Of a stretch of DNA of 64,000 nt, positions 25,345 through 37,477 are shown one piece after another. Below the pieces are notes generated by a model. The model did no database searches, was not told the origin of the DNA, and worked only from the letters and a program-made list of their open reading frames with translations. This stretch comes from Canna indica (taxonomy: Eukaryota > Streptophyta > Magnoliopsida > Zingiberales > Cannaceae). The stretch spans positions 10,926,501-10,990,500 of the forward strand of contig CP136891.1 of assembly GCA_034359265.1 (NCBI GenBank), written 5' to 3'. Both the position numbers and the translations under genes were made by a program. The number at the start of each line of letters is the position of its first letter. The first letter of the stretch is position 1.

Positions 25345-26421
25345 TTTTGAAAATTTCGGATGGTAAATTTAAAACTATTTATAACTTTCGAGTGATAAAA
25401 TTATATTTTTACTTTAATAGAAAAAGAGAAATTTTATGCGAAATTAATTATTGAGAATAGTATAATATTTTTTTTTACCAAAAAAAATTCAAATTATTAA
25501 ATTATGTGTAGTAATTAAGTTCGAACGTAATTTGTCAAGAATAATTTTTTTTAATTCATTAAACGAGCGGGAAACTACACATTTTTTTATTAATGGGTGG
25601 GTTCTAATATTTTTTGTTACATGATTTTATAGAAATATCCATGGAATAAGCAAGAAATAACATTCATTTCTACCCTTAGATTTTGTAATTTTTATTAGAG
25701 TTTTAAAATTTTTAGATACTAAGTTAAAAAAAATTGATCAGAAAATTTCGATAATATTATAATTTTCAAAATTTCGGATCATAAATTAACAAACAATATT
25801 GAAAACGTATCATAAAATCCCAAAAAATCACAAAAATAGTTTATTCATACAAAAATCCATTTAAGAATTTTGCGAATTAACATTATATCAATGTTAATGT
25901 AATTAAAAAATCTTACTTATTGATATTTAGAAAAAAAATACATATTTATCTTTATAATAAAATCAGCAAGTTGCGTATAAATATCTTGGTTATTGATATT
26001 TATAAGTTAATATATAATATTGTCATATAAATAAAAAAATGCCTTAAAAATCTTTAAAATATGGTTTTGAAAATTTTGAATCCTAAATTAAAAAGTATTT
26101 TGAAAAAATATCTTAAAATATCCACACAAGGAAAAATCATTCATAAAAAGATCCAATTTTTTTGTGAATTTTGTGAATTTTAAAATATATTTTAGGCTTT
26201 TCTGATATTTTCAAATCATTTTTTAAACCCTTAAAATATATATTTTTTATAACAAAAATAGTTTATATTTTTGAGAATATTTTCACTGTTTTTATTTTTT
26301 AAAAAACAAAATTTATAATGCTTTACACACTTTTGTGCAAAATGAAACGTTTATCTCAACTCATTTTAGAGCTATTTTATGGATATTTTTGTAAAAAAAT
26401 TTAACAGAAAAATGAGATATC
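25345..26421. mobile_element. Truncated fold-back element at the end of copy A
   Basis: This AT-rich stretch corresponds to the left arm and centre of the fold-back element at 31700-33040. Its right arm is missing because the duplication junction cuts it at 26421. The 8 bases GCTGGTAA (26422-26429) at the junction match neither flank. Confidence 0.6.
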
Positions 26422-26731
26422 GCTGGTAAGCCACATCATCGCCTTAACGGTGTTGCTGACGAAGAGTTGACAAGAGGATGCAATTGAGACAAATTCCAAA
26501 GTTCGAAATATAATTTGGTAATATTTTAGAATTAGCCACAAATGAAATAAAGTGCATAATTCAGGATATATTTAGGTAATTACCTATTTTTATATTAACT
26601 ATAAAAAAGAATTAGTTTTCCTAGTTAATAAGTTTTATATCAAATTATATATATATATATATATATATATGAAAGTTTATATTATATTTTAAATATATGT
26701 GTTAAAATATATATTAATGTATAGATAAAAT

Positions 26732-26776
<45 letters not shown>

Positions 26777-27157
26777 TATTAAATTATAAAAAGAATGATA
26801 TATTAGTTATTAAATGTTTGTACTTTTACGAAATATTTATGTTACATTTCCTATGAATTAATTTATTATCAATCAAATATTGGTATTTCACGAAAATTAC
26901 AAATGAGAAGTTAATTCGAGTAAATTTTAATTCTCCACAAAATATTTTTTTTCCATGTCAAGCAAGTCAGAAGTTTATTTTCTTTGAAAATTTGATAATT
27001 TGAAATATTTCTAAATTGCTTTTAAGATTTGCTTTCACTTTGCTATAAGGTACATCTAATATATGCAACTTTACTCCATGTTCACTGCCATATATAGGTA
27101 TTGAAGTCAAAACTTAAGCAGATAGATGTTACGTGAAATTGTCATCTACCTTTTTAA

Positions 27158-28393
27158 GGGAAAAGATATAAAAATACCTTTATAATTTTTTCACGAGTAC
27201 TAAAATATTTTTAAAAAAAAATTTAGATAAAAAATATCCCCTTATAATATGGAATTATATACAAAAATAATCCTATAAATAAACGACGTTAATGGAGGAA
27301 TAAAAGAACTAACGTGGTTGATGATTAGGACCGATGACGTGGACACGTGCGCGTGCATGTGGACCAAGACGTTTTCTCATGGGTACTAAAATATTTTTTC
27401 TCTAATACTAAAACATCTCTAACGTTTTATTTTGGAGCTAAAACACTTCTAAGATTATTGAACATAGTATAAAAATGACACTTAGACTAACTTATGTTAT
27501 GTGAGACTTAACGGAGATGTCGTGGATGCTGACTAAGATGTTGACTTTACATGTGACACATATACAAATAATAACTTGTCACGCAAGTGACACGTAAGAT
27601 ACAACGTAGGCGTCAGGAAAAAATCAAAAATTCGATTAACTAAAAAATTGGTCCGAAATCGAATAGAATTTTTCGGTTAATCGATCCGTCGATTTTGGTT
27701 GTAGTTTTTATTTTCTAAATTTTTGATTTTTAATTTTAGATTTTGTGAATGGAGGGATAATGAAGCTGACCGAAATCGAAACCAAAAATCAAAAAAATTT
27801 TAAAAAAAATTAAAACGGTCAGATTGGTTAACCGAAAAATTTGGTTCGATTTTGAACCAATTTTTCGATTAACCAAATTTTTAATTTTTTGCTCATGCCT
27901 ATGTTCTATCATGCGTGTTGTTTGCGTGACAATTTGCTCTTTTTATTTGCGTCACGTGTAAAGTCAACATCCTAGTCACCATCCACGACATCTTCGTTAA
28001 GTCTCACTTAGCAGAAGTTAACTCGTGTATCATTTTTGTACAATTATCAATAACCTTATGGATGGGTATTTTAGCTCCAAAATAAATATTAGGAGCATTT
28101 TAGTACATATGAGAAAATATTATGAGCATTTTAGTACTCGCGAGAAAACGTTAGAGATATTTTAGTACTCGTGAGAAAACGTCTAAGTCTGCATGCACGC
28201 CACGTGTCCACGTCATCAGTCCTAATCAATAATCACGTACGTCAACTCCGTTATCCCTTCATTAACACCGTTAACTTATAGGGTTATTTTTGTACCCAAT
28301 TTCATAACGTATGATGTATTTTAAATCAGAAAAAAAAATAGAAACACTTTAGTACATATGAGAAAATATTATGAATATTTTTGTACTTTTTTC
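27158..28393. mobile_element. Mutator-type fold-back element, copy B
   Basis: The counterpart of 20131-21320, with the same order of arm motifs and palindromic centre. The right end has an additional duplicated TTAGTACTCGCGAGAAAACG-type block near 28130-28180, showing internal slippage. Confidence 0.8.
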
Positions 28394-29964
28394 TTTTAGT
28401 AGTCATCCAATGGACAATATTGTTTTTTTCTCTATACACACACCGAGAGAGACCTAGATATTTGACTTTAATAAAACTTTAATTTTCATTGGATTAATTA
28501 ATATTTCCATTGGCATTAGGTGAATTTATATATTGGATGGAAGCCATAACGCGGGTAGTTGGAATTATGTACGAAAAAAAAGCAACGATAGATGTTAGTT
28601 AATTAATGAGCTTAATTACGTTTTTGATCCCAAAATATTATATTTTTTTCAGCTTAATCCATCATTTTTTAAAACTTTTTATTTAATCATTCAAAAATTA
28701 ATTTTATTTTTGTTTGGTCAATTCAAGAACATTTGATGTTAATTGTCAATCAGAAAGGTTGATATGGACTAAAAGAGACTAAACTAAAAAATAAAATATT
28801 TAATGAATTAGATTTAAAAAAATTAATAATTTAAAATAAAATATTATACATTTTAATAATTTAAAACATAATAATATATAATTATATTTTTGATTATTAA
28901 ATTTTTTTTTTCATCTAGTATCTTAAAATACTTTATTTTTTCGTTTGATCCATTTTTAATTTATATCAAAATTTCATATTGACATTTAACATCAAAAGCT
29001 AACGAAAAATTAACGGACGGACCAAACAAAAATAAAAATAAATTTTAAGAGATAAACGAAATATTTTTAAAAATGAGAAATTAAACAAAAAATATATATA
29101 ATATTTTCACGAATCAAAAATATAATTAAGTCTAATGAATGATATTTGGATTGAAAAATTTTGAAATGTATTTTCTAAATTACACGTGGTTTTGCGGAAT
29201 AATTTGATTTGGGATCTCGTAATTAACAACCTCGAGGCTTTTATTAGCTAATTAAGCTGACTCACACCTCTAATGATTTATTTTATTATTATAAATGGAT
29301 TTATTTAAATGGTAAAAGTTGAGAGGGATACTTCTCGGGGGTGACGATTTAAATCAGAAAAATCATTATTAACTGATTAATCAAACCATAAAAGTCAGTT
29401 ATGAATAATCTTCGGTTTTGGTTGCGATTAGTAAATTAAAAAACCGGTTTAATTTTGTTTATGACTAAATTGCTACAAATCGGTAATTGGTAAATAGTTA
29501 TAAATTATTATTAATAATATAACTTAATTTTATATACACTAGTATGATATCTTTGCTACACACAATTTAATTATATTATAAAAATTATTTGAATAAAGAT
29601 AAATTAATTAGTTGTATGCATTTATAAATTTAATTATAAATTAAAAATAATTGTATCTATTTTTTTGAATGAAAATTATATATACTAAAATAATATTAAA
29701 TTAGATATCATCATTTATTGCATATGTAGATATTTAAAAACGTAATAAGTTATGAAAAATATATTTTGAGTGTAAAATTTAAAAAAAATAATTTTTGGAA
29801 CAATAATATTGAATTATATATCAACATATTTGGTATTAAATTATTTACAACAAAAAATTAATATTTTATTTTAAATTAAAATATAACTAAAAATAAAATA
29901 TACCTATGGCAGACTTTCTTATAAATTTACCTCTGAAAAAAATGAAAATAACTTCATTTTCACA

Positions 29965-31515
29965 ATATTTATAGTGCTATTTTTTTCATTGTCTTCGTTG
30001 TCATGTATAAGAAATTTTAAACCACGACTGTTGATTACTCTAGAAATACCAACATATAGTTGATCATGAGAGAACACATGTTTCTAGATATACTCCAACA
30101 TGTTGAAGGTTTTGACATTGACTTTTATTTATTGTCATAGCAAAATAAACATATATCAAAAATTGTATCCGTTGGAATTTTTAAAAAACTTTTATATCTG
30201 ATGGCGTCAATATCAATATTGGAATAAAAATCTTATCACCTATATTGATTATTGATATTATTTTTCCTTTCAACACATGTTGACCTATTCGAATTATCTC
30301 AAATTGAGTCCCATTGAATAGACCTGAAGATTGATCTATGTTTCTCAAAAGCAGCATGACATGAACACTTACTTTGAGCTTCAATTCGTATGAATGTCAT
30401 TAATTGAATCACATCCACCATCCGATTAATAGGGGACTGTCAATGCTGAGATAAATCTTTATTTTACCAGGAACCAAAGACATCATAAAATTATTTATCT
30501 TTTGAACTATTCCATTGGTAAGTACTAACATAGCTCTGTGCTGCAAGTAATTAAGATCGCTTATGTTGTTAAAAAACAATGGATAAATGACATTCACAAT
30601 TGCAGCAAGTGGATCACCAATTTCTTCCATGAGTAAATCATCAAGAATATTTATGTTGACATCCTCATTGTTAGCATCACTAAGGGTCTCATTTTCAATG
30701 CTTGATACAGTGAATTTCATGAGTGAAACCTCATATATGTCTTGTTAATGTTAGCATCTCATACAATATCTTCACAAATAAGATGAATTAATGGTAGTAT
30801 GCACAATATATTGTTTTTACCCTTTGGGTACAACAGTCAGAATCTCTTTGAAATCACCCCCTAAAAATATTCATTTACCTTCAAAAGATTGCTCAAAACT
30901 TGATTATATCCTTCAATGTTTGATCAACAGCTTCAAAATAATGCTTCTTCATCATTTGAGTTTTATCATATATAATAAGTTTCGCTTTTATTATCAAGTC
31001 AGCCAATGGACTATCTTGATTCATATAACAAGGGGAGTCTTCGTCAACATTAATGGAAATTACAAATCTTTGATGTATTGTACTCTCACTTGAAATGAGC
31101 AAAACCACTATTCCACTTGAATCAACTATTAAAATAATTTTATCTTTGGATCTCAAAGTTGTCGAAAGAGTTATCTTAATGAATATTTTTTCAGTGCTAC
31201 TAAATTCATATAGAAAGAATAGTCCTCCACGGTTTTCAACGATTCTAAACATGATCTTATCGTATATATTTCTTTGCTCAACTAGTAGATTAGAAAGGAG
31301 TTGAGCATGTTCTACAGCTATTGATCGTTTATCATAGTTAAGCTCATCCTAAATAAGTTTATTTTTGCATTTATGAATGAATGAGATATCTAGAAATGAT
31401 ATTTCGGATAAATCAGCTAGACTCCTATTGTTACTCATTAACATATTCTCAATCTCTGCAACAACAAAGTTATTCAACTCATCTTCACTTAGATCCAATC
31501 TTCACGTACAAAATT
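29965..31515 (-). pseudogene. Helitron helicase (PIF1-like) relic, copy B
   Basis: The same minus-strand helicase segments as copy A but without the MITE: GGLFFLYEFSSTEKIFIK in place of the Walker A GFGGTGKT, INVDEDSPCYMNQDSPLADL, AMLVLTNGIVQKINNFM, VMLLLRNIDQSSGLFNGTQ and AMTINKSQCQNLQHVG. The Walker A lysine is kept, but the glycines are lost. Several frames and stops; non-functional. Confidence 0.87.
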
Positions 31516-31596
31516 CATTCATAAAAAGTCCAAAAAGTATTTTTTGTATGTTTTTAAAGAGATTTTAGGATGTGTAACACATTGTAAACTTTTACA

Positions 31597-31629
<33 letters not shown>

Positions 31630-31699
31630 TGAAAAATATTTATTATAATAAATATAGATTTTAGAGGTCTAAAAAATGTGGTCCAGAAATCTCGAAAAT

Positions 31700-33040
31700 A
31701 TTATTTTTGCAAATTTCGGATTGTAAATTTAAAACTATTTATAACTTTCGAGTGATAAAATTATATTTTTAATTTAATAAAAAAAGAGAAATTTTATGCG
31801 AAAATAATTATTGAGAATAGTATAATATTTTTTTTACCAAAAAAAATTAAAATTATTGAATTATGTGTAGTAATTAAGTTCGAACGTAATTTGTCAAGAA
31901 TAATTTTTTTTTAAATTCATTAAATGAGCGGGAAACTACACATTTTTCATTAATGGGTGGATTCTAATATTTTTTGTTACATGATTTTATGAAAATATCT
32001 ATGGAATAACCAAGAAATAATATTCATTTCTACTCATAGACTTTGTAATTTTTATTAGAGTTTTAAAATTTTTAGATACTAAGTTTAAAAAAATTGATCA
32101 GAAAATCTCGATAATACTATAATTTTGAAAATTTCGGATCATAAATTAACAAACAATATTGAAAACGTATCATAAAATCCCAAAACATCACAAAAAAATT
32201 CATTCATACAAAAATCCATTTAAGAATTTTATGGATTAACATTATATAAATGTTAATGAAATTATTAAAAAATCTTACTTATTGATATTTAAAAAAAATT
32301 ACATATTTATCTTTATAATAAAATCAGTAAGTTGCGTATAAATATCTTGGTTATTGATATTTATAAGTTAATATATAATATTGTCATATAAACAAAAAAA
32401 TACCTTAAAAATCTTTAAAAATATGGTTTTAAAAATTTTGAATCATAAATTAAAAAGTATTTTGAAAAAATATCCACACAAGGAAAAATCATTCATAAAA
32501 AGATCCAATTATTTTGTAAATTTTGTGAATTTTAAAATATATTTTAGGATTTTTTTGATATTTTCAAACCATTTTTTAAATCCCTAAAATCTATATTTTT
32601 TATAATAAAAATATTTTATATTTTTTGGAATATTTTCACTATTTTTATTTTTTTAAAAATAAAAATTGTAATATTTTACACATTTTTGTGCAAAATAAAA
32701 TATTTTTTCCCACTCATTTTAGAGCTATTTTTTGCTTATTTTATGAATATTTTTATAAAAAAATTTAACAAAAAAATGAGATATCACTCATTTAGGATAT
32801 CTTTGTATAATTTTTTTTGTTCATTTAATTAATTTAAAAAAGTTTTATTCTTGGCAAATTACATTCTAAATTGATTAGTGTACATAATTTAATAATTTTA
32901 AATTAATATTTTTAATGAAAATAAATTATTATATTATTCTCATTAATTATTTCCGCACAGAATTTCTTTTTTGCTATTAAAGTAAAAATATAATTTTATG
33001 TAACATGACTTTTTTATTTTTTCTAAATCAAAAACTATTT
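31700..33040. mobile_element. AT-rich fold-back element spanning the right breakpoint
   Basis: 31740-31940 is mirrored by 32790-33010: ATAAAATTATATTTTTA, GAGAAATTTTATGCG, GTAATTTGTCAAGAATAA and CATTAAATGAG on the left have inverted partners on the right. The centre lies near 32370. Ends are not sharply defined. The right breakpoint of the 7-kb duplication (32785) lies inside its right arm. Confidence 0.55.
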
Positions 33041-33145
33041 TGAAAATGTATCCTAAAATCTACTTTCACTACTAGAGACTTGGTCTTCAGCAACGACTAT
33101 CAGCAACGACCGCTCAAGCCGTTGCTATTTGCAACGGCATTCTTA

Positions 33146-33275
33146 CGTCCACTTCGGACGCGCGCCGGAATCGTCCACTTCGGACGCGCGCCGGAATCGT
33201 CCAATTCGGACTCGCGCCGGAATCGTCCACTTCGGACGCGCGCCGAAATCGTCCAATATGGACTCGAACTATCTC
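33146..33275. repeat. 26-bp tandem array inside the CACTA left end
   Basis: Four full 26-bp units start at 33146, 33172, 33198 and 33224, and a partial fifth starts at 33250. Each begins CGTCCA and holds TTCGGAC and GCGCCGGAAT. The fifth unit merges into the long inverted repeat. CpG-rich, unlike the surroundings. Confidence 0.93.
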
Positions 33276-33864
33276 GAAACATTTAGAAAATAATCATCCA
33301 TTCGACGAGTTGATATGTTTCACGTACGCATCGACGAATCGGATATGATTTAGCAAAATCTTAGATCCTTTCGGGAATTGTATGTTCGTGTAAAAGAAGT
33401 AGATGATCTTTTATACGATGTACAATTCTTGAATTGTCCCTAATTGGATAATTTGGGAATATAGTTATTTGTACTGCACTTACGTTTTTATTTTAACTGT
33501 TAACTAATTATTCTAAAATTCGGCAACATCTCTCTTGTTCTCCGATACGCGCCCAGATGATATGCGTATTCGGAGAACTGTAGGGAGATGCTGTCGAAAT
33601 TTAGAATAATTAGTTAACAGTTAAAATAAAAACGTAAGTGCAGTACAAATAACTATATTCCCAAATTGTTCAATTAGGGACAATTCAAGAATTGTACATC
33701 GTATAAAAGATCATCTACTTCTTTTACACGAACATACAATTCCCGAACGGATCTAAGATTTTGCTAAATCATATCCGATTCGTCGATGCGTACGTGAAAC
33801 ATATCAACTCGTCGAATGGATGATTATTTTTTAAATGTTTCGAGACAGTTCGAGTCCATATTGG
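33254..33864. repeat. Long inverted repeat, arms about 300 bp
   Basis: The left arm starts CCAATATGGACTCGAAC and the right arm ends with its inverse at 33864. The loop is only about ten bases, near 33559, bounded by GATACGC and GCGTATTC. Only a handful of mismatches per 100 bp were seen. An 18-bp direct repeat GTGTTTGATAATATTTTC (33864-33881, 33887-33904) marks the right border, and the truncated TNP2-like frame starts just behind it. A transcript crossing this would fold into a very long hairpin. Confidence 0.92.
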
Positions 33865-33913
33865 TGTTTGATAATATTTTCTAAATGTGTTTGATAATAT
33901 TTTCAACACTTTG

Positions 33914-35581
33914 ATGGATATTTCTGAAAAAACTAAAGATAATGTCAAAGCCCGACATGATCTGAAAATACTTTGTAAAAGACCAGAGTTGGAGTTACAA
34001 GAGGTCAACGGACGATATCTGAAACCGAAGGCCCTATATGTGTTAAATAAACAACAGATCAAAGATGTTTATCAATGGGTAAAAGAACTCAGATTACCCA
34101 ATGGATATGCTTCAAACTTATCTCGATGTGTCAACGTCGATGATTGCAAAATATCAGGGATGAAGAGCCATGATTGTCATGTATTCATGCAGAGATTACT
34201 TCCGATCGCATTTCGAGATCTTCTACCTGATAATATTTGGGGTCCGTTGACTGAATTAAGTATATTTTTTAGAAGCATCTGTGCAAATGTCCTTCGAGTC
34301 GAAGATATGTCAACACTTGAAAATAATATTGATGAAATCATATGCAAGCTGGAGCAGTTTTTCCCTCCTGCATTTTTTGACTCGATGGAGCATCTACCGA
34401 TACACTTGGCATACGAGGCACGAGTTGGTGGCCCCGTTCAATATCGTTGGATGTACTTATTTGAAAGATACATGAATCGTCTGAAGAAAAAAGTAAAGAA
34501 CACCGCAGCTGTTGAAGGATCAATATCTGAATCGTATATCATTCAAGAAATTTCAACATTCTGCTCATTTTACTTTGAATCGACAGTACAGACAAGATTT
34601 GATCGTCTTCCACGTAACGACGACGGGGGTGTTCGACATTCAGATGGACGTTTAAATATATTTTGTCACTCTGGTCGTGCTTTTGGTTCTCGTCCATCTC
34701 GACACTTAAGCGATGAAGAGTATCATTTGGCACACATGTATGTATTACTCAATTGTCCAGAGATTGAACAATTCATTGAAATATTTGACATTGAGATGGT
34801 GCAAAAATACTCTATTCACAACGATCAAGAATTGAAGAGATTACAGAATCGTGATTTCCCTACTTGGATTCAGACTTACAGCAAAGATCACAGAGCTGAA
34901 ATAGATGAAAGAATATTTGAGTTTGTTAGTGGACCATCGCGACTTGTGTTGTGCTATAGCGGATATTTTGTTAACGGGTATAAATTTCACACAGTTGAAT
35001 ATTCATTTATAAAGAAGACGATGAATGCTGGGGTCTGCGTGAAAGGGACAACCTATGCTGAATGTGATATGGATTTTTATGGACTGGTAGAAGAAGTGAT
35101 AGAGTTGCACTACTTCGGCTTGAAATCAGTGATCCTATTTAGATGTCATTGGTTCGATACAACAGAAAGGGGCATGAAAGTTCATCCAAAATACAAACTT
35201 GTTGAGGTTAATTACAAATCGAAATTGACAGCAAATGAGCCATTTATATTGACATCACAAGCCGAACAAGTATATTACGCGAAGTATCCGGCTCAAAATA
35301 AAGATAGAGCAGATTGGCGTGTAGTCTGTAAGACAAAAGGTAGAGGAAAAATTAATCCGATAGTAGGAGAAAATGATCCTCCTGGTTTCTATCAAGAAGA
35401 TGATCTTCCTGCTGTAGATCGTATTATTCCAATACTCGAGGATGCAGACACAACGTCAATTCAATTAGAAGTTGAATATGCTGATGATGACGATAATGAA
35501 ATTGAGGAAGCTGGAGATGAAGAAGAGGAAGAAGAGGAAGAAGAAGAATTCGAAGACTATTATTCAGATGATGAAGAATAA
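33914..35581 (+). CDS. TNP2-like CACTA transposase, N-terminally truncated (DUF4218 + DUF4216)
   Basis: The frame is open from 33875 and the first ATG is at 33914 (555 aa). Residues 1-150 match the start of DUF4218: KTKDNVKARHDLKILCKRPE, LPNGYASNLSRCVN, GMKSHDCHVFMQRLLPIAFR, then LEQFFPPAFFDSMEHLPIHL and GPVQYRWMYLFERYMNRLKK. Residues about 360-490 match DUF4216: GYKFHTVEYS, FRCHWFD, YKLVEVNYKSK, EQVYYAKYP. The tail is poly-acidic. In complete CACTA elements these domains follow a Tnp2 transposase domain of several hundred residues; here that part is absent and replaced by the inverted repeat, so catalysis is not expected. No internal stops. It may be an exon of a longer transcript or a decaying remnant. 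Confidence 0.88.
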   Translation: MDISEKTKDNVKARHDLKILCKRPELELQEVNGRYLKPKALYVLNKQQIKDVYQWVKELRLPNGYASNLSRCVNVDDCKISGMKSHDCHVFMQRLLPIAFRDLLPDNIWGPLTELSIFFRSICANVLRVEDMSTLENNIDEIICKLEQFFPPAFFDSMEHLPIHLAYEARVGGPVQYRWMYLFERYMNRLKKKVKNTAAVEGSISESYIIQEISTFCSFYFESTVQTRFDRLPRNDDGGVRHSDGRLNIFCHSGRAFGSRPSRHLSDEEYHLAHMYVLLNCPEIEQFIEIFDIEMVQKYSIHNDQELKRLQNRDFPTWIQTYSKDHRAEIDERIFEFVSGPSRLVLCYSGYFVNGYKFHTVEYSFIKKTMNAGVCVKGTTYAECDMDFYGLVEEVIELHYFGLKSVILFRCHWFDTTERGMKVHPKYKLVEVNYKSKLTANEPFILTSQAEQVYYAKYPAQNKDRADWRVVCKTKGRGKINPIVGENDPPGFYQEDDLPAVDRIIPILEDADTTSIQLEVEYADDDDNEIEEAGDEEEEEEEEEEFEDYYSDDEE

Positions 35582-35656
35582 TTGTAAAGTATATATTTTA
35601 TTAAATATATCTCTACTATTTATACAATAATCTGATTATATGTCTGTTCGACAGAT

Positions 35657-37191
35657 ATGTCTGGTCGTGGTTATCGACGCAGGAGAGCTTCGGAGTCTCC
35701 GATCGATGAGACTCCAGCACTTACTCATGCTGCTGATCCTCCTGTTGCTGATCCTCATGAGGATGATACTGCCGAGGCTAGTACATCCAGACGCAGACGG
35801 CCACGCGGGCCGAACAGGTGGCAGCCTCCACCAGCCACAGAGTCACGTAGATTGATTAGCGTGATTGGGGAGCGGTAATATATCATGAATTATGAATCAT
35901 TACAAATTTATTATATCATAATATAATATTAAAATTTATTTTTGTTGTGCAGGTTCGAGCAAGAAGAAGTGCCGAGGAGCATTTCTTCTACTATTCGACG
36001 ATACATGCACGGGGCATGGCCTACGTGGTCTCACGTGCCTAGCGAGCACGTCGACATGTTATGGCGCGAGTTTGAGGCACGTATTATTATTTTTTTTACT
36101 TGCATGATGATATATTAATATTGGTACTGATATTATTATTTTGCAGGCTCGCTATACATGGGCCGAGGACCAGAGGCCCTTCATTTACGCTGCCTGGGAG
36201 GCTATTTCCCGGGCAAGGTACAACGGGCAGCTGGGGCAGGCTCGGTCCCAAGCGATGGCCCGAGCTGGGACCACTAACATCGCGGAGACTCGAGGATACG
36301 GCCCCGGTTGGATTACTCCGGATATATGGGACCAGCTCGTGGGGATATGGTCGACGGATCGATGGCAGAAGGTTTCTCGGAATGCGGCTAGAAATCGCAT
36401 GTTGGGGGGAGCAGCGCGTCACACCGGCGGCTCTGTTGCATTTGCAGTGCACGCGAACCGTATGGTAAGTATATCTTTAAATTATATATTTTATTTGTTA
36501 TTATGTGTACTAATTAATGTATTTGTTTTGTAAATGTAGACGACGGTGTCGGATGACGGGACTGTCCAGCGACCCTCCCCGATGGCGGTGTTTGAGCGGA
36601 CTCACCGTCGAGCACATGGGACGGGGGAGTACATCGACAACCGCGCTGCACACATTATGGTAATTATATATTTGTTTAGATTATTCATTATATATTTATA
36701 ATTTAAGTTTTATGATAAATATTTAACAAAAAATCAAACTCGAGTAGGAGACGTACAGCCAGACGGTGGTGCAGTGCGGGGGTACCACCGAGGACTTTGA
36801 CGCAGCATCGTGGGTCAAGGCCGCAGGTGGCTGGGACCATGGCCGCGTATATGACTTCGCAGATAGTGGTCATGCGCGAGCCGTGCTAGGGCCACTTGGG
36901 GCACCGACCCCTCCGGTCGCTGGTGAGCGGCCGTCCACCTCTAGATCCAGTTATGATCATAGTAGCAGAATAAGGACTCTAGAGAACACGGTCGCGCGTC
37001 AGACTGAGATAATGGAGCGCCGGAGTCAGATGATGGCGGATATACAAGCTATGCTACGCAACATGTCAGGTCATCCCGAAGTAGGCATCTCTTCGGCATC
37101 ATCTAATCCATCGTCCGCGAGTCAGTCCACGCCGGTGTACACTCAAGCACTCCAGACCCCGCCATATGATCCAGACCATCCTCCATCGTGA
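35657..37191 (+). CDS. CACTA-associated Transposase_24 protein
   Basis: Exons 35657-35874, 35953-36076, 36147-36464, 36540-36659 and 36748-37191 join in phase (1224 nt, 407 aa). Introns are 70-88 nt. The second intron must use a GC donor (GAG then GCACGT) to keep the domain in frame; the others are GT-AG. The N-terminus is basic (GRGYRRRR) and low-complexity. Residues about 85-260 match the plant Transposase_24 domain of Ptta/En/Spm elements: LWREFEARYTWAEDQ, GWITPDIWDQLVGIWSTDRW, SRNAARNRML, HTGGSVAFAVHA, then SPMAVFERTHRR and GEYIDNRAA. A coiled-coil-like segment (ENTVARQTEIMERRSQMMAD) lies near residue 335, and the tail is Ser/Pro-rich. The role in transposition is inferred from association (TNPA-like DNA binding is possible). 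No disabling change was seen. Confidence 0.87.
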
Positions 37192-37477
37192 TCGTGAGAT
37201 TTTTTGTTTCGATATTGAACTTGTTACTGAAATATTGAACTTGTTTAACTTATTTTGTTTGGATATTGATACTTCAATTTTGCATTTGAATTGTTTTTAT
37301 ACTATCGTGGATAATTATCAATATAAATATAATTATTTTGATGTATATCTTGGTGTGTTTGTAATGTGTGAATGAATATGTGTATGAGGGTATGGGTGTG
37401 TGAGTTATGTATCAGATAATGTATCAATGTATCAATGGAAATTTGAAATTTTTAATTTTTCTGTTCCCGGGTATGCT

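Larger units (their letters stand above)
19432..26421. repeat. Tandem duplication, copy A (6990 bp)
   Basis: Collinear with 26430-32785. The matched series includes the outer part of the fold-back MITE arm, a Mutator-type fold-back element (20131-21320), AT-rich spacers, the Helitron helicase relic and the truncated fold-back element ending at GAGATATC. Copy A is longer mainly because of the 663-bp MITE at 23541-24203. Identity looks to be roughly 90-95% by eye. Confidence 0.93.
26430..32785. repeat. Tandem duplication, copy B (6356 bp)
   Basis: The second copy of the unit, in direct orientation, starts inside the fold-back MITE arm (GCCACATCATCGCC) and ends at GAGATATC, where the original flank continues with ACTCATTTAGG. 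AT microsatellites at 26650-26671 and 26740-26770 differ in length from copy A. Confidence 0.93.

Noticed and set aside
33080..33286. Overlapping ORFs on both strands at the CACTA left end
   Set aside because: Both are produced by the 26-bp tandem array, whose period lacks stops in some frames.
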